Shown in pieces: positions 27,596-37,708 of a stretch of DNA of 64,000 nt (position 1 is the first letter of the stretch; each line of letters starts with the position of its first letter). The stretch comes from Methylomarinum vadi (GTDB taxonomy: Bacteria > Pseudomonadota > Gammaproteobacteria > Methylococcales > Methylomonadaceae). Position numbers and translations under genes: made by a program. The notes below the pieces were generated by a model. That model had not been told where the DNA came from and made no database searches. It saw only the letters and a list, made by a program, of their open reading frames with translations. Location of the stretch: the NCBI RefSeq assembly GCF_000733935.1, contig NZ_JPON01000001.1, positions 1,713,501 through 1,777,500 on the forward strand. Reading direction: 5' to 3'.

Positions 27596-28464
27596 GCAAC
27601 ATCCTCTTCCGAACTATAGCGAATCATACGTTCGACAAAAAATTCCAGATAGCCGCCGGCCCGCGTTTTAACCGGCCACAAGTCCACTTTCCGCGCCAGA
27701 TTCTTGAACGCCAACGCCGACTTGCTTTGAGGAAAGGCCTCGACCACCGGGCATTGCTTCTGCACCGATTTGCGTAAATAATCGTCTGCCGGAATCGCCC
27801 CGGTGAATTGCAGATTCACATCGAGATAACGGTCGGTGACCTTGGTCAGCTTGCCGAATAAGTTCTGTCCCTGCTGCAATGACTGCACCATGTTGGTCAC
27901 GATATGGAAATTGTTCAAGCCGTAATCGCGATTCAGTAATTTGATGTAAGCGTAAGCATCGGTCAACGAAGTCGGCTCGTCGCAGACCACGACAATAATC
28001 TCCTGGCAAGCCCTGGCAAAATTAACGACCGTGGCCGAAATTCCGGCTGCGGTATCGACGATCAGCACATCCAAATCCTTATCGATCTCACTGAAAGCGC
28101 GAATGACACCGGCCTGCTCGATGGTGGACAATTCGGACATATGCTGAATACCCGAAGAAGCGGGAATCACCATGAGCCCCGCCGGCCCGGTCAACATGAT
28201 CTCATGCAGGTTTTTTTCGCCTTTTAAGACATGGGACAAATTGAACTGTGGAGACATGCCCAGCAGGATATCGACATTAGCGAGCCCCATGTCGGCATCG
28301 AGCAAGGCGACCCGGCGCCCCATTTGCGACAAGGCCACCCCCATGTTGACCGACAAATTGGTTTTTCCGACACCGCCTTTTCCACTGGTAACGGCAATGA
28401 CCCGTACCGGTTTGATTGTTTTCATGTTTCTAATTCCAGCTGCCTGATCGAGTGGTTTATGCAT
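27592..28464 (-). CDS. fleN: Flagellar number regulator FleN (FlhG), MinD-type ATPase
   Basis: ParA/MinD-superfamily ATPase that limits flagellar number at the pole and antagonises FlhF. The 290-residue frame starts at 28464, overlapping the end of flhF; an internal ATG 13 codons later (28425) has GGAATTAG upstream and could be the true start. Deviant Walker A is SGKGGVGKTN, with LLDADMGLANVDILLG after it. In Pseudomonas FleN also restrains the master regulator FleQ. Confidence 0.94.
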   Translation of the reverse strand: MHKPLDQAAGIRNMKTIKPVRVIAVTSGKGGVGKTNLSVNMGVALSQMGRRVALLDADMGLANVDILLGMSPQFNLSHVLKGEKNLHEIMLTGPAGLMVIPASSGIQHMSELSTIEQAGVIRAFSEIDKDLDVLIVDTAAGISATVVNFARACQEIIVVVCDEPTSLTDAYAYIKLLNRDYGLNNFHIVTNMVQSLQQGQNLFGKLTKVTDRYLDVNLQFTGAIPADDYLRKSVQKQCPVVEAFPQSKSALAFKNLARKVDLWPVKTRAGGYLEFFVERMIRYSSEEDVA

Positions 28465-29887
28465 AGCCTGCCGCCACCCAGTCTTCGTCGTTTAACTCAT
28501 TAGTATAGTCGCTTTCCGTCCCTATCCCAGCAACACATTGCCCAATCAACGCTTCCGCCTCGGCCAAGCGGATATCCTCGGGCACTTGCTGGCCATCGGT
28601 CAAAAATGATAACGGTAACTGCTGTTCGATGATAGCCGATAATGCCGCTCCTTGCGCCACGGCTTCGTCCAATTTAGTCAAAATCCCCGCTTGCGGCTCG
28701 TATTGGCGGAAGGATTCGATGATTTCGTGCATGGCCTGATACTGGGTCGCCGCCGACATGACCAGATAAGTCTTGATGGCCAAATCGTGCTGGCACAGTG
28801 TTTTGATCTGTTCGGCCAACCTCATATCGCGCTGGCTCATACCTGCCGTATCGATCAAGATCAAGCGCTTATCACTAAAATCGCGGATATGATTGCGCAA
28901 TTCCTCGGCATCATTGGCGACTCGCACCGGCACATCGAGAATCCGGCCATAGATATTCAGTTGTTCATGGGCGCCGATGCGATAATTATCGGTGGTGATC
29001 AAGGCGACGTCGCGGGTACCGTGCCTGAGAATAAATTGTGCGGCTATCTTGGCGATCGTGGTCGTTTTACCGACACCGGTAGGACCGACCAATGCCGCGA
29101 TACCACCGGATTCCAGCAAATCATCGGCGGCGATCGGCAGAATTTGCGTCAACATTTCCTGCGCCTTGGTAAAAGCCAATTCGGCATCTTGCTGACTTTC
29201 CAGGCGATTAGCGATCTTGCTTGCTAAATTTTTGCATAACCCCATGTCCGCCATACGGCGCAATAATTCGACGCGAGTCGCATTCGATTGCTGAACGGGT
29301 TCTCTGTGCCGGTCCAATTGCGCCAATTTACTGTCCATCGCCGCCTTCAGGCCGTTGATCTCTTTACGCATTTCATTGCGCATTTCCTGCATTAACTGTT
29401 CGACGGAAAAGTCGAGGGATTGAGCGCCGACCGGCTTGACGGCGGCTTGCCGTGGCGCCGGCTTGATTGAGGAGCGTAAGGCCTGCGGTTTGGCGGGGTC
29501 GCTTGCTGTTTGCTTCTGCCTGTCATTAGTCGCCAATTGAATCTTTTCCGCATAACCCAGATATTGCTCCATATTGCGGCGAATCGGATTTTCCGGAATC
29601 GTTCCGTCCACGCCCCGCTTGCGCGTGCTGCTGATGATATGCAAGGGTTTGTCGGCCTCGTCGAACTTCGCCAATCCGGCGCTTTTCTGGGCCGCTTGCG
29701 CTTCACCCGGCGCTTGTTTTTTCAACTTGTTATGTATCGCCTGCTCGTCGAAATCGCGCGCGGCGACGATTTCGACGCCGCCATCGACGGAACGATTGGA
29801 CATAATGACCGCTTCCGACCCAAGCTCTTCCTTGACCATTCGCATGGCGCTACGGATATCGGGGGCAAAAAAACGTTTAATCTTCAT
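28457..29887 (-). CDS. flhF: Flagellar GTPase FlhF
   Basis: SRP-type GTPase that places the flagellum at the pole. The 476 residues have an N-terminal B domain, a long variable basic linker, and a C-terminal NG domain with GPTGVGKTTT (G1) and DTAGMSQRD (G3), followed by TKLDEA (G4). It is followed by fleN with an 8-base overlap and preceded by flhA. Confidence 0.95.
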   Translation of the reverse strand: MKIKRFFAPDIRSAMRMVKEELGSEAVIMSNRSVDGGVEIVAARDFDEQAIHNKLKKQAPGEAQAAQKSAGLAKFDEADKPLHIISSTRKRGVDGTIPENPIRRNMEQYLGYAEKIQLATNDRQKQTASDPAKPQALRSSIKPAPRQAAVKPVGAQSLDFSVEQLMQEMRNEMRKEINGLKAAMDSKLAQLDRHREPVQQSNATRVELLRRMADMGLCKNLASKIANRLESQQDAELAFTKAQEMLTQILPIAADDLLESGGIAALVGPTGVGKTTTIAKIAAQFILRHGTRDVALITTDNYRIGAHEQLNIYGRILDVPVRVANDAEELRNHIRDFSDKRLILIDTAGMSQRDMRLAEQIKTLCQHDLAIKTYLVMSAATQYQAMHEIIESFRQYEPQAGILTKLDEAVAQGAALSAIIEQQLPLSFLTDGQQVPEDIRLAEAEALIGQCVAGIGTESDYTNELNDEDWVAAGYA

Positions 29888-29905
29888 CGCGTTTCCTCAT
29901 TGACT

Positions 29906-32005
29906 TTATGCACGCTGACCAACGGTCGAAATCACTTTTATCTGACGGTCTTCCGGAATCTCGTTATAGGCCAAAACATGCAATCCGGAAATGGAATGAC
30001 GAACGAAACGGGCCAACCAGGGACGCACGAAGGAAGAAACCAGAACGACCGGCGTCAGGCCTTCCATTTCCATTTTTTGCGCGCTTTCTTCTAACGATTG
30101 ATGCATTTGCTCCGCTAATCCCGGTTCCAGACCGGCACCGCCGTCGCTCGCCGTCTGCAATGATTGCTGCAAAATCCGTTCCAGGTCAGGGTCGAGGGTA
30201 ATAACCGGGACTTCGGATTGTATACCATTGATTTCATGCAAAATTGATCGCCCCAACGAAGCCCGGACCGCCGACGTCAAGATGTCCGGATCTTGACTCT
30301 TAGGTCCATACTCCGCCAAAGTTTCGGCGATCGTGCGCATGTCGCGAATCGAAACATGCTCTTGCAATAAGTTCTGCAAGACTTTGACGATCACGCCCAG
30401 CGGCAGGGTTTTCGGCACCAAATCCTCAACCAGTTTCGGCGCCTGCTTGGCCAGGTTATCGAGAATTTGCTGCGCTTCTTCGTAGCCGAACAGCTCATGG
30501 GCGTTGGATTGCAGAATATGGCTTAGATGGGTCGCCACCACGGTGCCGGGATCGACCACGGTATAGCCCAAGGTTTGGGCATGATCCTTTTGGGACGATT
30601 CTATCCAGACCGCTTCCAAGCCGAAGGCCGGGTCGCGGCATGGCGTCCCCTGCAACGAGCCGAACACGCGGCCGGGATTGATCGCCATTTCTTTATCCGG
30701 CATGATTTCGGCCTGCCCCGCCGTGACCCCGAGCAAGGAAATCCGATATTCGCCCGGCGCCAAATCCAAGTTATCGCGAATATGCACCGACGGGATCAAA
30801 AAGCCCAGCTCCTGGGACAATTTCTTACGCACCCCCTTGATCCGCGTCATCAACTGTCCGCCTTGGTTTTTGTCGACCAATGGAATTAAGCGGTAACCCA
30901 CTTCCAGACCGATCATGTCGACCGGCATGACATCGTCCCAGCCCAGCTCCTTGATTTCGGTCTTGGCGTGTTGTTGCGGCACTGCGGCGGCCTGTTCCAG
31001 AACCAAGCTTTCTTCCTGCTTGCGGCGCCTGTCGATCATATACGCCGAGCCCACCAGGGCCAACGATAACAGGATGAAGACCATATTCGGCATGCCGGGA
31101 ATAATACCCAGCAATCCCATGACGCCGGCCGTGATCAAAAGCGTTTTCGGATCGTCGAACAATTGCGCCGAAACCTGCTTGCCGACGTCCTGATTACTGC
31201 CCCGCACGCGGGTCACGACGATGGCCGAAGCGGTAGACAATAACAGCGCTGGAATCTGCGCCACCAGACCGTCACCGATGGTCAGCAACACATAAACCTC
31301 ACCGGCATCGGCAAAACTCATGTCGTGCTGACCGACACCGATCGAGAGGCCGCCGATGATATTGACGAACAGGATGATGATTCCGGCCACCGCATCGCCG
31401 CGGACAAATTTACTGGCACCGTCCATCGAGCCGTAAAAATCGGCTTCCGAGGCAATTTCCTCGCGTCGTGTTCGCGCTTCGTCCTGAGTGATCAGGCCGG
31501 AGTTCAAATCGGCATCGATCGCCATTTGCTTGCCGGGCATTGCATCCAGCGTGAACCGCGCGCCGACTTCGGCCACCCGCCCGGCCCCCTTGGTGACGAC
31601 GACGAAATTGATGACCACCAAAATGGCGAATACGACCAGGCCGACGGCGAAATTGCCGCCGATGACGAAGGAGCCGAAGGCCTCGATCACCTTGCCGGCG
31701 GCGTCTCCGCCCTGGTGCCCTTCCAATAGGACGACCCGAGTCGATGCGACATTGAGCGCCAGACGCAACATCGTCGCTACCAGAATCACCGTCGGAAACA
31801 CCGCAAACTCGAGCGGCTTCAAGGTATATACCACGACCAACAAGATGATCAGGGAAAAGGCGATATTAAAGGTGAAAAACAGGTCCAACAAAAACGGCGG
31901 CAATGGCAGCACGACCATCGCCAAAATCATTAGGATAACCACCGGAGCGCCTAGCCCCATACTGGCAATCGAACGAATTGTCTGTAATATTTTTTGCAAA
32001 TTCAT
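29906..32005 (-). CDS. flhA: Flagellar export apparatus protein FlhA
   Basis: Integral-membrane component of the type III export gate, 699 residues. Eight N-terminal hydrophobic helices run through about residue 330, with the cytoplasmic loop containing DAMPGKQMAIDADLNSGLI (the FHIPEP-family signature), and the remaining ~350 residues form the cytoplasmic substrate-docking domain. Length and domain order are typical. It starts 131 bp after flhB. Confidence 0.96.
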   Translation of the reverse strand: MNLQKILQTIRSIASMGLGAPVVILMILAMVVLPLPPFLLDLFFTFNIAFSLIILLVVVYTLKPLEFAVFPTVILVATMLRLALNVASTRVVLLEGHQGGDAAGKVIEAFGSFVIGGNFAVGLVVFAILVVINFVVVTKGAGRVAEVGARFTLDAMPGKQMAIDADLNSGLITQDEARTRREEIASEADFYGSMDGASKFVRGDAVAGIIILFVNIIGGLSIGVGQHDMSFADAGEVYVLLTIGDGLVAQIPALLLSTASAIVVTRVRGSNQDVGKQVSAQLFDDPKTLLITAGVMGLLGIIPGMPNMVFILLSLALVGSAYMIDRRRKQEESLVLEQAAAVPQQHAKTEIKELGWDDVMPVDMIGLEVGYRLIPLVDKNQGGQLMTRIKGVRKKLSQELGFLIPSVHIRDNLDLAPGEYRISLLGVTAGQAEIMPDKEMAINPGRVFGSLQGTPCRDPAFGLEAVWIESSQKDHAQTLGYTVVDPGTVVATHLSHILQSNAHELFGYEEAQQILDNLAKQAPKLVEDLVPKTLPLGVIVKVLQNLLQEHVSIRDMRTIAETLAEYGPKSQDPDILTSAVRASLGRSILHEINGIQSEVPVITLDPDLERILQQSLQTASDGGAGLEPGLAEQMHQSLEESAQKMEMEGLTPVVLVSSFVRPWLARFVRHSISGLHVLAYNEIPEDRQIKVISTVGQRA

Positions 32006-32136
32006 AACGGTTCAAAACATGGTGGAGCCGAAACAACCAGGTCGCCTCGATGCTTGCACCATCCAAGAGGCAAGCGAATACAAGGCGACGACTTTTCGTC
32101 TCTCTCATGCAAGAAGTCAGCCAATTTTGAAAGGGA

Positions 32137-33267
32137 TTAATATTGCCTGAAATCGTCGGGCACCGAAACGTCCGCCGGCGGATAGGGTTTGGCCCAACCG
32201 TTTTCGACGGCGGCCTGTAATTGAAAAACATAGGCGAGAACTTGGGCAACGGCCAGAAACAGGCCTTGCGGAATTTCCTCGTTGAGATCGGTCGAGTAAT
32301 ATAGCGCCCTGGCCAACGGCGGAGCGGCCACCAGCGGCACATCGGCGGCCAGGGCGGCGTTGCGAATCTGCGCGGCGATCAGGTCGACGCCCTTGGCCAC
32401 GACACGCGGCGCGCCGCTGCTGAAACGGTCATATTTCAATGCAACGGCATAATGACTTGGGTTGGTGACGATGACATCGGCCTTGGGCACTTCCTCCATC
32501 ATCCGCCGTTGGGCGATATCCATCTGCATGCGGCGAATCCGTCCCTTGACCTCGGGACTGCCTTCGGACTCCTTGCTTTCATCTTTTACTTCCTGTTTGG
32601 TCATCTTTAACTGCCGCTTGTTATTCCACAATTGATATGGGACATCGACCACGACGACCAACAATAATGTCGAACTCAACAGCAGTAAACACCAGAGGAT
32701 GATTTCGGCCGAACGATAAATGGCCTGGTCCACCGGCTGGTTGTTCAGGCCCATCAATTCACCGCGATAGCTATTGAACAAGATATCGGCAACGAGAAAG
32801 ACCAGGGTTACCTTGATCAATGCCTTGATCAATTCGACCACCCCCTGTATGCCGAATATTTTTTTCATCCCGTTTAACGGATTGAATTTGGACAATTTCG
32901 GCTGTAACGCTTCGCCGCTGAAATTCCACCCGCCCATCAGCATCGGCGTGATCAAGGCCGCCACGGCCAGCACCAGTGCAAACGGCATAATCAACCAAAC
33001 GCCCTCGACCATGACGCGGTTAAAGTGGCTGACGGGACTGGCCGGGTCGAAAATGACGTCGCGGGAAACGCTGAGCTGATTCCTCATGATTTCCGCAAGC
33101 CCCTGAGCGATGTAGCCTCCCATGAAGATGAACAACACCGATCCGACCATCAGCGAGACAAAGGTATCCAGTTCCCGCGAACGCGGCACCTGGCCTTTTT
33201 TGCGCGCGTCGGCCAGACGCTTCGCGGTGGGTTCTTCGGTCTTGTCTTGCCCGCTATCTTCGGCCAT
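32137..33267 (-). CDS. flhB: Flagellar export apparatus protein FlhB
   Basis: Export-specificity switch protein, 376 residues from the ATG at 33267, which overlaps the fliR stop by one base (TAATG). The N-terminus (MAEDSGQDKTEEPTAKRLAD) is typical, four membrane helices follow, and the C-terminal cytoplasmic domain carries the autocleavage site as NPSH (VTNPSHYAVAL) where most FlhB proteins have NPTH. Length is normal. Confidence 0.95.
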   Translation of the reverse strand: MAEDSGQDKTEEPTAKRLADARKKGQVPRSRELDTFVSLMVGSVLFIFMGGYIAQGLAEIMRNQLSVSRDVIFDPASPVSHFNRVMVEGVWLIMPFALVLAVAALITPMLMGGWNFSGEALQPKLSKFNPLNGMKKIFGIQGVVELIKALIKVTLVFLVADILFNSYRGELMGLNNQPVDQAIYRSAEIILWCLLLLSSTLLLVVVVDVPYQLWNNKRQLKMTKQEVKDESKESEGSPEVKGRIRRMQMDIAQRRMMEEVPKADVIVTNPSHYAVALKYDRFSSGAPRVVAKGVDLIAAQIRNAALAADVPLVAAPPLARALYYSTDLNEEIPQGLFLAVAQVLAYVFQLQAAVENGWAKPYPPADVSVPDDFRQY

Positions 33268-34043
33268 TAAGGCAACCTCAACAATTCGCTGATTAAGGCA
33301 AAACCTTCCCTGAGGATATCGGCGAAACTTTCCAAAATATCGGGTAAGGTAATCCAAATCAACAACATACCCAGCATGATAGTGATCGGAAAACCGACGC
33401 CGAAAATTTGCAATTGCGGCGCCGCCCTGGAGGCGACACCAAAACTGATGTTGACGAACAGAATGGTCACCATGACCGGTAGCGCCAGCAATACGCCACC
33501 GGCGAAAATTTGACTGCTCCAGGCGATTACCCGCCATAAATCCGGCACGTTCAGGCCAGTGGCGGCGATCGGCAAGGTCGTGAAACTTTGCGCCAGCACC
33601 TCGATCAATAACAAATGGCCGTCATAAGACAAAAACAACAAGCTGACGGCAATGACGAAGACTTGCGCCACGACCGGCACCTGAATGCCGGTAGCCGGGT
33701 CTACCAGGGAGGCGAAACCCAAGCCCATGCTGTAGGCGATCGACTGGCCGGCTACCAAAATCACCGAAAATACCATCTGCAAGATAAAGCCGGCAGTGAT
33801 GCCCAAGACGATTTGCTGAACGGCGACCATGAATCCCTGATAGCTGAACAAAGCGATGTCCGGCGGGGACGGCAATACCGGCACGATCACCGAGGTGATC
33901 AACAGCGACGCCAATACCCGGATTCGAGCGGGGACGGCCTGGACGCTGAAGACGGGAACCGAAATGAACATCGAGCCGATACGGAAATAAGGCCACATAT
34001 AAGATGCCAACAAGCCCAACAATTGCTCTTCACTGAAAATCAT
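33267..34043 (-). CDS. fliR: Flagellar export apparatus protein FliR
   Basis: Six-helix membrane protein of the export gate, 258 residues. The start at 34043 overlaps the fliQ stop (ATGA); an upstream extension of the frame lies inside fliQ and is discarded. The N-terminal region FSEEQLLGLLASYMWPYFRIG and the C-terminal hydrophobic helices fit the family. It is coupled to flhB downstream. Confidence 0.94.
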   Translation of the reverse strand: MIFSEEQLLGLLASYMWPYFRIGSMFISVPVFSVQAVPARIRVLASLLITSVIVPVLPSPPDIALFSYQGFMVAVQQIVLGITAGFILQMVFSVILVAGQSIAYSMGLGFASLVDPATGIQVPVVAQVFVIAVSLLFLSYDGHLLLIEVLAQSFTTLPIAATGLNVPDLWRVIAWSSQIFAGGVLLALPVMVTILFVNISFGVASRAAPQLQIFGVGFPITIMLGMLLIWITLPDILESFADILREGFALISELLRLP

Positions 34044-34309
34044 CCGATCAGACTGGGAATTTCCCTGAGCAAGTCCTGAAAATAATCGATCAGCATCTGC
34101 AACATGCCGGGACCGGCAATCATCAGCACGATGATGATAGTCGCCAACTTGGGGATAAAGGTCAGGGTCTGTTCCTGTATGGAGGTCGCGGCCTGGAACA
34201 TCGACACCAGCAGGCCGACCGCCAGCGAAGACAGCAGAATCGGGGCGAGAATGCGCACGGCCAACCAAACGGTGTCCTGGGCGACGATCGAGATGGTATC
34301 CGGGGTCAT
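34040..34309 (-). CDS. fliQ: Flagellar export apparatus protein FliQ
   Basis: Two-helix membrane component of the export gate, 89 residues, with the typical helix pair at about 15-40 and 50-75. It lies in the standard order fliP-fliQ-fliR, 10 bp after fliP. Confidence 0.94.
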   Translation of the reverse strand: MTPDTISIVAQDTVWLAVRILAPILLSSLAVGLLVSMFQAATSIQEQTLTFIPKLATIIIVLMIAGPGMLQMLIDYFQDLLREIPSLIG

Positions 34310-34319
34310 TATTTTCGCC

Positions 34320-35072
34320 TCAAGTCACGTAAAAACTGGCGGCCAGCATTTCCATGACCAGCGACCAGCCGTCCGCGAGAACAAACAGCATGATCTTGAA
34401 CGGCAACGACACAATCATCGGCGACAGCATCATCATCCCCATCGACATCAGAACACTGGCCACCACCAGATCGATGACCAAAAACGGCAAGAATATCAAA
34501 AAGCCGATCTGAAAAGCCGTTTTCAGCTCGCTGGTGACGAAAGCCGGCAGCAACAGCGAAAACGGCACGTCATCGACCGATGCGAAATCCTCGCGACCGG
34601 AAATACGCATAAACATTTCCAAATCGGCCTCGCGGGTCTGCCGCAGCATGAACTCGCGATAGGGTACGGAGGCCCTTTCCAACGCCGTAGTCAGATCAAT
34701 TTTTTCTTCCAGATAGGGCTGTAGCGCCGTGCCGTTGACCTTTTCAAATACCGGCATCATGATGAAAACAGTCAGAAACAGCGATAGACCGAGCAGGACC
34801 TGGTTACTCGGTGCCTGTGCCGTGCCGATCGCCTGTCTTAATAGCCCCAGCACGATCATGATACGGGTAAAGGATGTCATCGTCAGTAACAATGCCGGCA
34901 AAATGGTCAGCACCGTCATGACGGCCAGCACTTGTATCGTCACGGTATAGGTCTGGCCGCCTAGCGGATTGGTCGTGACCGTGATAGCGTCGATGCCTGG
35001 CGCCGCAAAGAGCCCTGACTCGGGCCACAATAACGCGGTCATTGCCAGGGCGACCCAACAAGATTTACCCAT
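34320..35072 (-). CDS. fliP: Flagellar export apparatus protein FliP
   Basis: Membrane protein of the export gate, 250 residues, with an N-terminal signal-like segment ending around residue 24 (GLFAAPG), then four membrane helices. Conserved segments [20 protein letters not shown] and [30 protein letters not shown] helices identify the family. Its start overlaps the fliO stop by eight bases. Confidence 0.95.
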   Translation of the reverse strand: MGKSCWVALAMTALLWPESGLFAAPGIDAITVTTNPLGGQTYTVTIQVLAVMTVLTILPALLLTMTSFTRIMIVLGLLRQAIGTAQAPSNQVLLGLSLFLTVFIMMPVFEKVNGTALQPYLEEKIDLTTALERASVPYREFMLRQTREADLEMFMRISGREDFASVDDVPFSLLLPAFVTSELKTAFQIGFLIFLPFLVIDLVVASVLMSMGMMMLSPMIVSLPFKIMLFVLADGWSLVMEMLAASFYVT

Positions 35073-35499
35073 CCGACCTCCCTTTCAACGCCTGCCGCAA
35101 TTTATCGGCGAAATCGCCACGACCTAGATCGGCCGATTCCTGATACAGCCGGTCCTCGCCCTCCAATTCCATGAGTTTATCGATCCGATTCGGCGTGACG
35201 CCCAATAAAAGCTGCTTGTTGCCTACTTTGATCAAGACCACTTTTTCCCGCATCCCGAGCGATAAAGCAGTGACGATATTAAGTTGCTGCCTTCCCGGCA
35301 GAGAGAACTGTCCCGTTTTTCGTATCAGCCAGATGCACAATAAAAAAATCGTCAACACCAACACCAAACTCAGAGACCAGTTCATGGCATCGGCATAACC
35401 GGGCGCTTTAAACACCGGCTTGGCATTAGGGGTTTCCGCAGACGCCATGGCTCCACTGGCATACAAACCCAACGCGAAAATCATCAGTACTCTGGACAT
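35065..35499 (-). CDS. fliO: Flagellar biosynthesis protein FliO
   Basis: Small assembly factor for the FliPQR core, 144 residues: N-terminal signal-like segment at about 3-20, one membrane helix at about 40-62 and a short cytoplasmic domain with the FliO motif ([29 protein letters not shown]). It sits 5 bp after fliN, the usual position. Confidence 0.92.
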   Translation of the reverse strand: MSRVLMIFALGLYASGAMASAETPNAKPVFKAPGYADAMNWSLSLVLVLTIFLLCIWLIRKTGQFSLPGRQQLNIVTALSLGMREKVVLIKVGNKQLLLGVTPNRIDKLMELEGEDRLYQESADLGRGDFADKLRQALKGRSDG

Positions 35500-35504
35500 T
35501 GGTA

Positions 35505-35966
35505 TCAGCCGAGCTTTTTCACCCGTTCCGCAGGACTGATCACATCAGTCAATCTGATTCCAAACTTATCATTAACCACAACCACCTCGCCATGGGCGAT
35601 CAGGGTGCCATTAACCAAAACATCCATCGGCTCGCCAGCCAAGCGATCCAACTCGACGACGGACCCTTGGTTCAGTTGCAGTAGATTTCGGATATTGATC
35701 TTGGTACGGCCTATTTCCATGGAGATGGTGACCGGCACATCGAGAATAACATCGAGTTTTAACTCCTCGTTATCCAACGGCGAGGCACTGTTAGCCTGCT
35801 GACCGTCGAATTCCGGAAACTCAGCCGAGTCGTAACCCGAACCTTTACCGGCTTCCGCCTGCTCTTTCAACGCTACGTCCCAATCGTCCCCGGCACTGCC
35901 CTCAGCCTGTTCCTCCATCGCCGCCGCCCAATCGTCGCCTAATTCTTCGTTATCGTTTTCGCTCAT
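35505..35966 (-). CDS. fliN: Flagellar motor switch protein FliN
   Basis: C-ring component that with FliM forms the switch, 153 residues. The first 65 residues are acidic and contain two near-repeats (DDWAAAMEEQ and DDWDVALKEQ, about 10-36). The C-terminal SpoA domain (about 70-153; LDVPVTISMEIGRTKINIRNLLQLNQ) is standard. It is separated from fliM by 253 bp containing a ~155-bp MITE-like element, unusual for genes that normally abut. Confidence 0.95.
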   Translation of the reverse strand: MSENDNEELGDDWAAAMEEQAEGSAGDDWDVALKEQAEAGKGSGYDSAEFPEFDGQQANSASPLDNEELKLDVILDVPVTISMEIGRTKINIRNLLQLNQGSVVELDRLAGEPMDVLVNGTLIAHGEVVVVNDKFGIRLTDVISPAERVKKLG

Positions 35967-36020
35967 GCTATACCTGCCTTTGTATATAATCTGAAAGCCG
36001 TGGAAGCTAGCTCCACTTGC

Positions 36021-36175
36021 TTAACCCGGCTTTGTCAATGGTGTGCTATTAGTCTTCAAGCCATTGATTAATATACGTTAAAAATCATGCCGGCTTCCTT
36101 GTTTATAGCGCCATAAAAATCATTTATTCATTATTTATCAATATCTTACAAATTTCGGTGACAAGGTTGGATTAA
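36021..36175. repeat. MITE-like non-coding element, copy 2, between fliM and fliN
   Basis: About 155 bp, TTAACCCGGCTTTGTC at one end and the complement of TTAATCCAACCTTGTC at the other. The body aligns with the copy at 18890-19042 along its whole length (shared TTCAAGCCATTGATTAATAT). It interrupts the fliM-fliN junction of the operon without any coding frame. Confidence 0.82.
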
Positions 36176-36219
36176 TAAGTTTAATGGAATTTGCTTCACC
36201 GCGGCACTAATGTCAGAGT

Positions 36220-37200
36220 CTAGAGCGTCTCCTGACTCAATTTTTCCAGAATCTGTACTGCATAATTACCGTCCGACAGCCCCAGTTTTCCTTTGAACAC
36301 GGGGATCTCCTCGGCATACAATGTCACCATTTCGGGCATCTCGACCGGTATTACGTCACCGGCACGAAATTTCATCACATCTCTTAAAGGAACTTCCTTT
36401 TCGAACAAAATGCTGCTGAGTTCAACCTCGCCGCGCATGACTTCATTGCGCAGCGACTCTTGCCACCGGCCGTCGACTTCTCCCCGATCGCTGGTAACCG
36501 CATCGAGCAATTCCCGAATCGGTTCTATCATGGTATAGGGCATGGCGATATTAAGATCGCCGCCGCCACCTTCCAATTCGACATGAATCGTCGAAATGAC
36601 GACAATTTCCGAAGGACTGACGATATTGGCAAATTGCGGATTGACTTCCGAATTCATGTATTCGAAATTCATATCCATGACCGGTTTCCAGGCCTCTTGC
36701 AAGTCCTTGAAAACCATGTCGAGAATCAAACGAATGACGCGCATCTCGGTCGGGGTGAATTCGCGTCCTTCCACTTTGTTGTAAAACTGGCCGCCACCGC
36801 CGAAAAAATTGTCTACCGCGGTAAACACCAATCTGGGCTCCATGACGATCAGCGCGCGCCCCCGTAATGGAGACATGCGAATAATGTTCAGATTGGTCGG
36901 CACGAACAAGCTTTGAATGAACTCGGAGAATTTTTGTACCTGTATGCCGGAAACCGAAATTTCAGCAGACCTTCTCAGGAAATTGAATAGCGAGATACGA
37001 AAATAGCGGGCGAATCGTTCATTGACCATTTCCAGGGTCGGCATTCGCCCTCGGACGATACGCTCCTGACTGGTAAAGTCATAGACGCGCGCACCCTGCT
37101 CGCCCTCTTCCTCCGGTGCCTCGGTTTCAACCTCGCCCTCGTCGACACCATGCAGTAAAGCGTCGATTTCGTCTTGCGATAAAAGATCCGCGGTAGACAT
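36220..37200 (-). CDS. fliM: Flagellar motor switch protein FliM
   Basis: Switch protein that receives CheY-P, 326 residues. The N-terminal CheY-binding peptide is LSQDEIDALLHGV (about 6-18), the CheC-like middle domain follows with the GGGG-type loop, and the C-terminal SpoA domain (VMRGEVELSSILFEKEVPLRDVM onward) binds FliN. It starts 1 bp after fliL. Confidence 0.96.
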   Translation of the reverse strand: MSTADLLSQDEIDALLHGVDEGEVETEAPEEEGEQGARVYDFTSQERIVRGRMPTLEMVNERFARYFRISLFNFLRRSAEISVSGIQVQKFSEFIQSLFVPTNLNIIRMSPLRGRALIVMEPRLVFTAVDNFFGGGGQFYNKVEGREFTPTEMRVIRLILDMVFKDLQEAWKPVMDMNFEYMNSEVNPQFANIVSPSEIVVISTIHVELEGGGGDLNIAMPYTMIEPIRELLDAVTSDRGEVDGRWQESLRNEVMRGEVELSSILFEKEVPLRDVMKFRAGDVIPVEMPEMVTLYAEEIPVFKGKLGLSDGNYAVQILEKLSQETL

Positions 37201-37201
37201 C

Positions 37202-37708
37202 TTATTGCATCACGAATGCGGTGAAAAAGACTTCCTGAACTTCGTTCTTGCCGGTCATTTTTCTCATGACTTCTTCCGTTTCCTCCAACATGCGGCGACG
37301 CAGCTCATTTTTGCCTTCTTTGGTATGCAACTGATCGGCCCCCATCGCACTAATCGTCATCAATAAATTATTCACTATCATAGGCTCATGCTTTTTTAGC
37401 GCATCTTCGCTATCGTGATCACTTAAAAACGCCACCTTTATTTCGATAAGACTGGCACTGCTTCCTTTGGGAAAATTGACGCGCAAAGGCTGTTCCACAT
37501 CGTAGTAGTAAAATTCCTTATTTGCCCCATCGCTGCTTTCCGATTGCTGCCGGTCTTCTATTTCTTCTTCAGGCACGACACTATTGTTGCCATTCAGCAT
37601 AAAAAAAACCGCGCCACCAACAATAATCAACAGCAACAGGATTATAATCACGATCAGTATCTTTGCAGTTTTTTTCTCTGCCCCACCATCCTGTTTAGCT
37701 TCCGCCAT
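37202..37708 (-). CDS. fliL: Flagellar basal body protein FliL
   Basis: Single-pass membrane protein that interacts with the stator and MS ring, 168 residues. The start chosen at 37708 gives a short basic N-terminus (MAEAKQDGGAEKKTAK), followed by a strong membrane helix at about 17-40 and a periplasmic domain. A frame start at 37735 only adds nine residues. It is the first gene of this operon segment; no promoter motif was convincing upstream. Confidence 0.92.
   Translation of the reverse strand: MAEAKQDGGAEKKTAKILIVIIILLLLIIVGGAVFFMLNGNNSVVPEEEIEDRQQSESSDGANKEFYYYDVEQPLRVNFPKGSSASLIEIKVAFLSDHDSEDALKKHEPMIVNNLLMTISAMGADQLHTKEGKNELRRRMLEETEEVMRKMTGKNEVQEVFFTAFVMQ

Noticed and set aside
33268..34268. 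Long N-terminal extensions of fliR and flhB
   Set aside because: They run inside the neighbouring genes in another frame; overlapping start-stop junctions mark the real starts.
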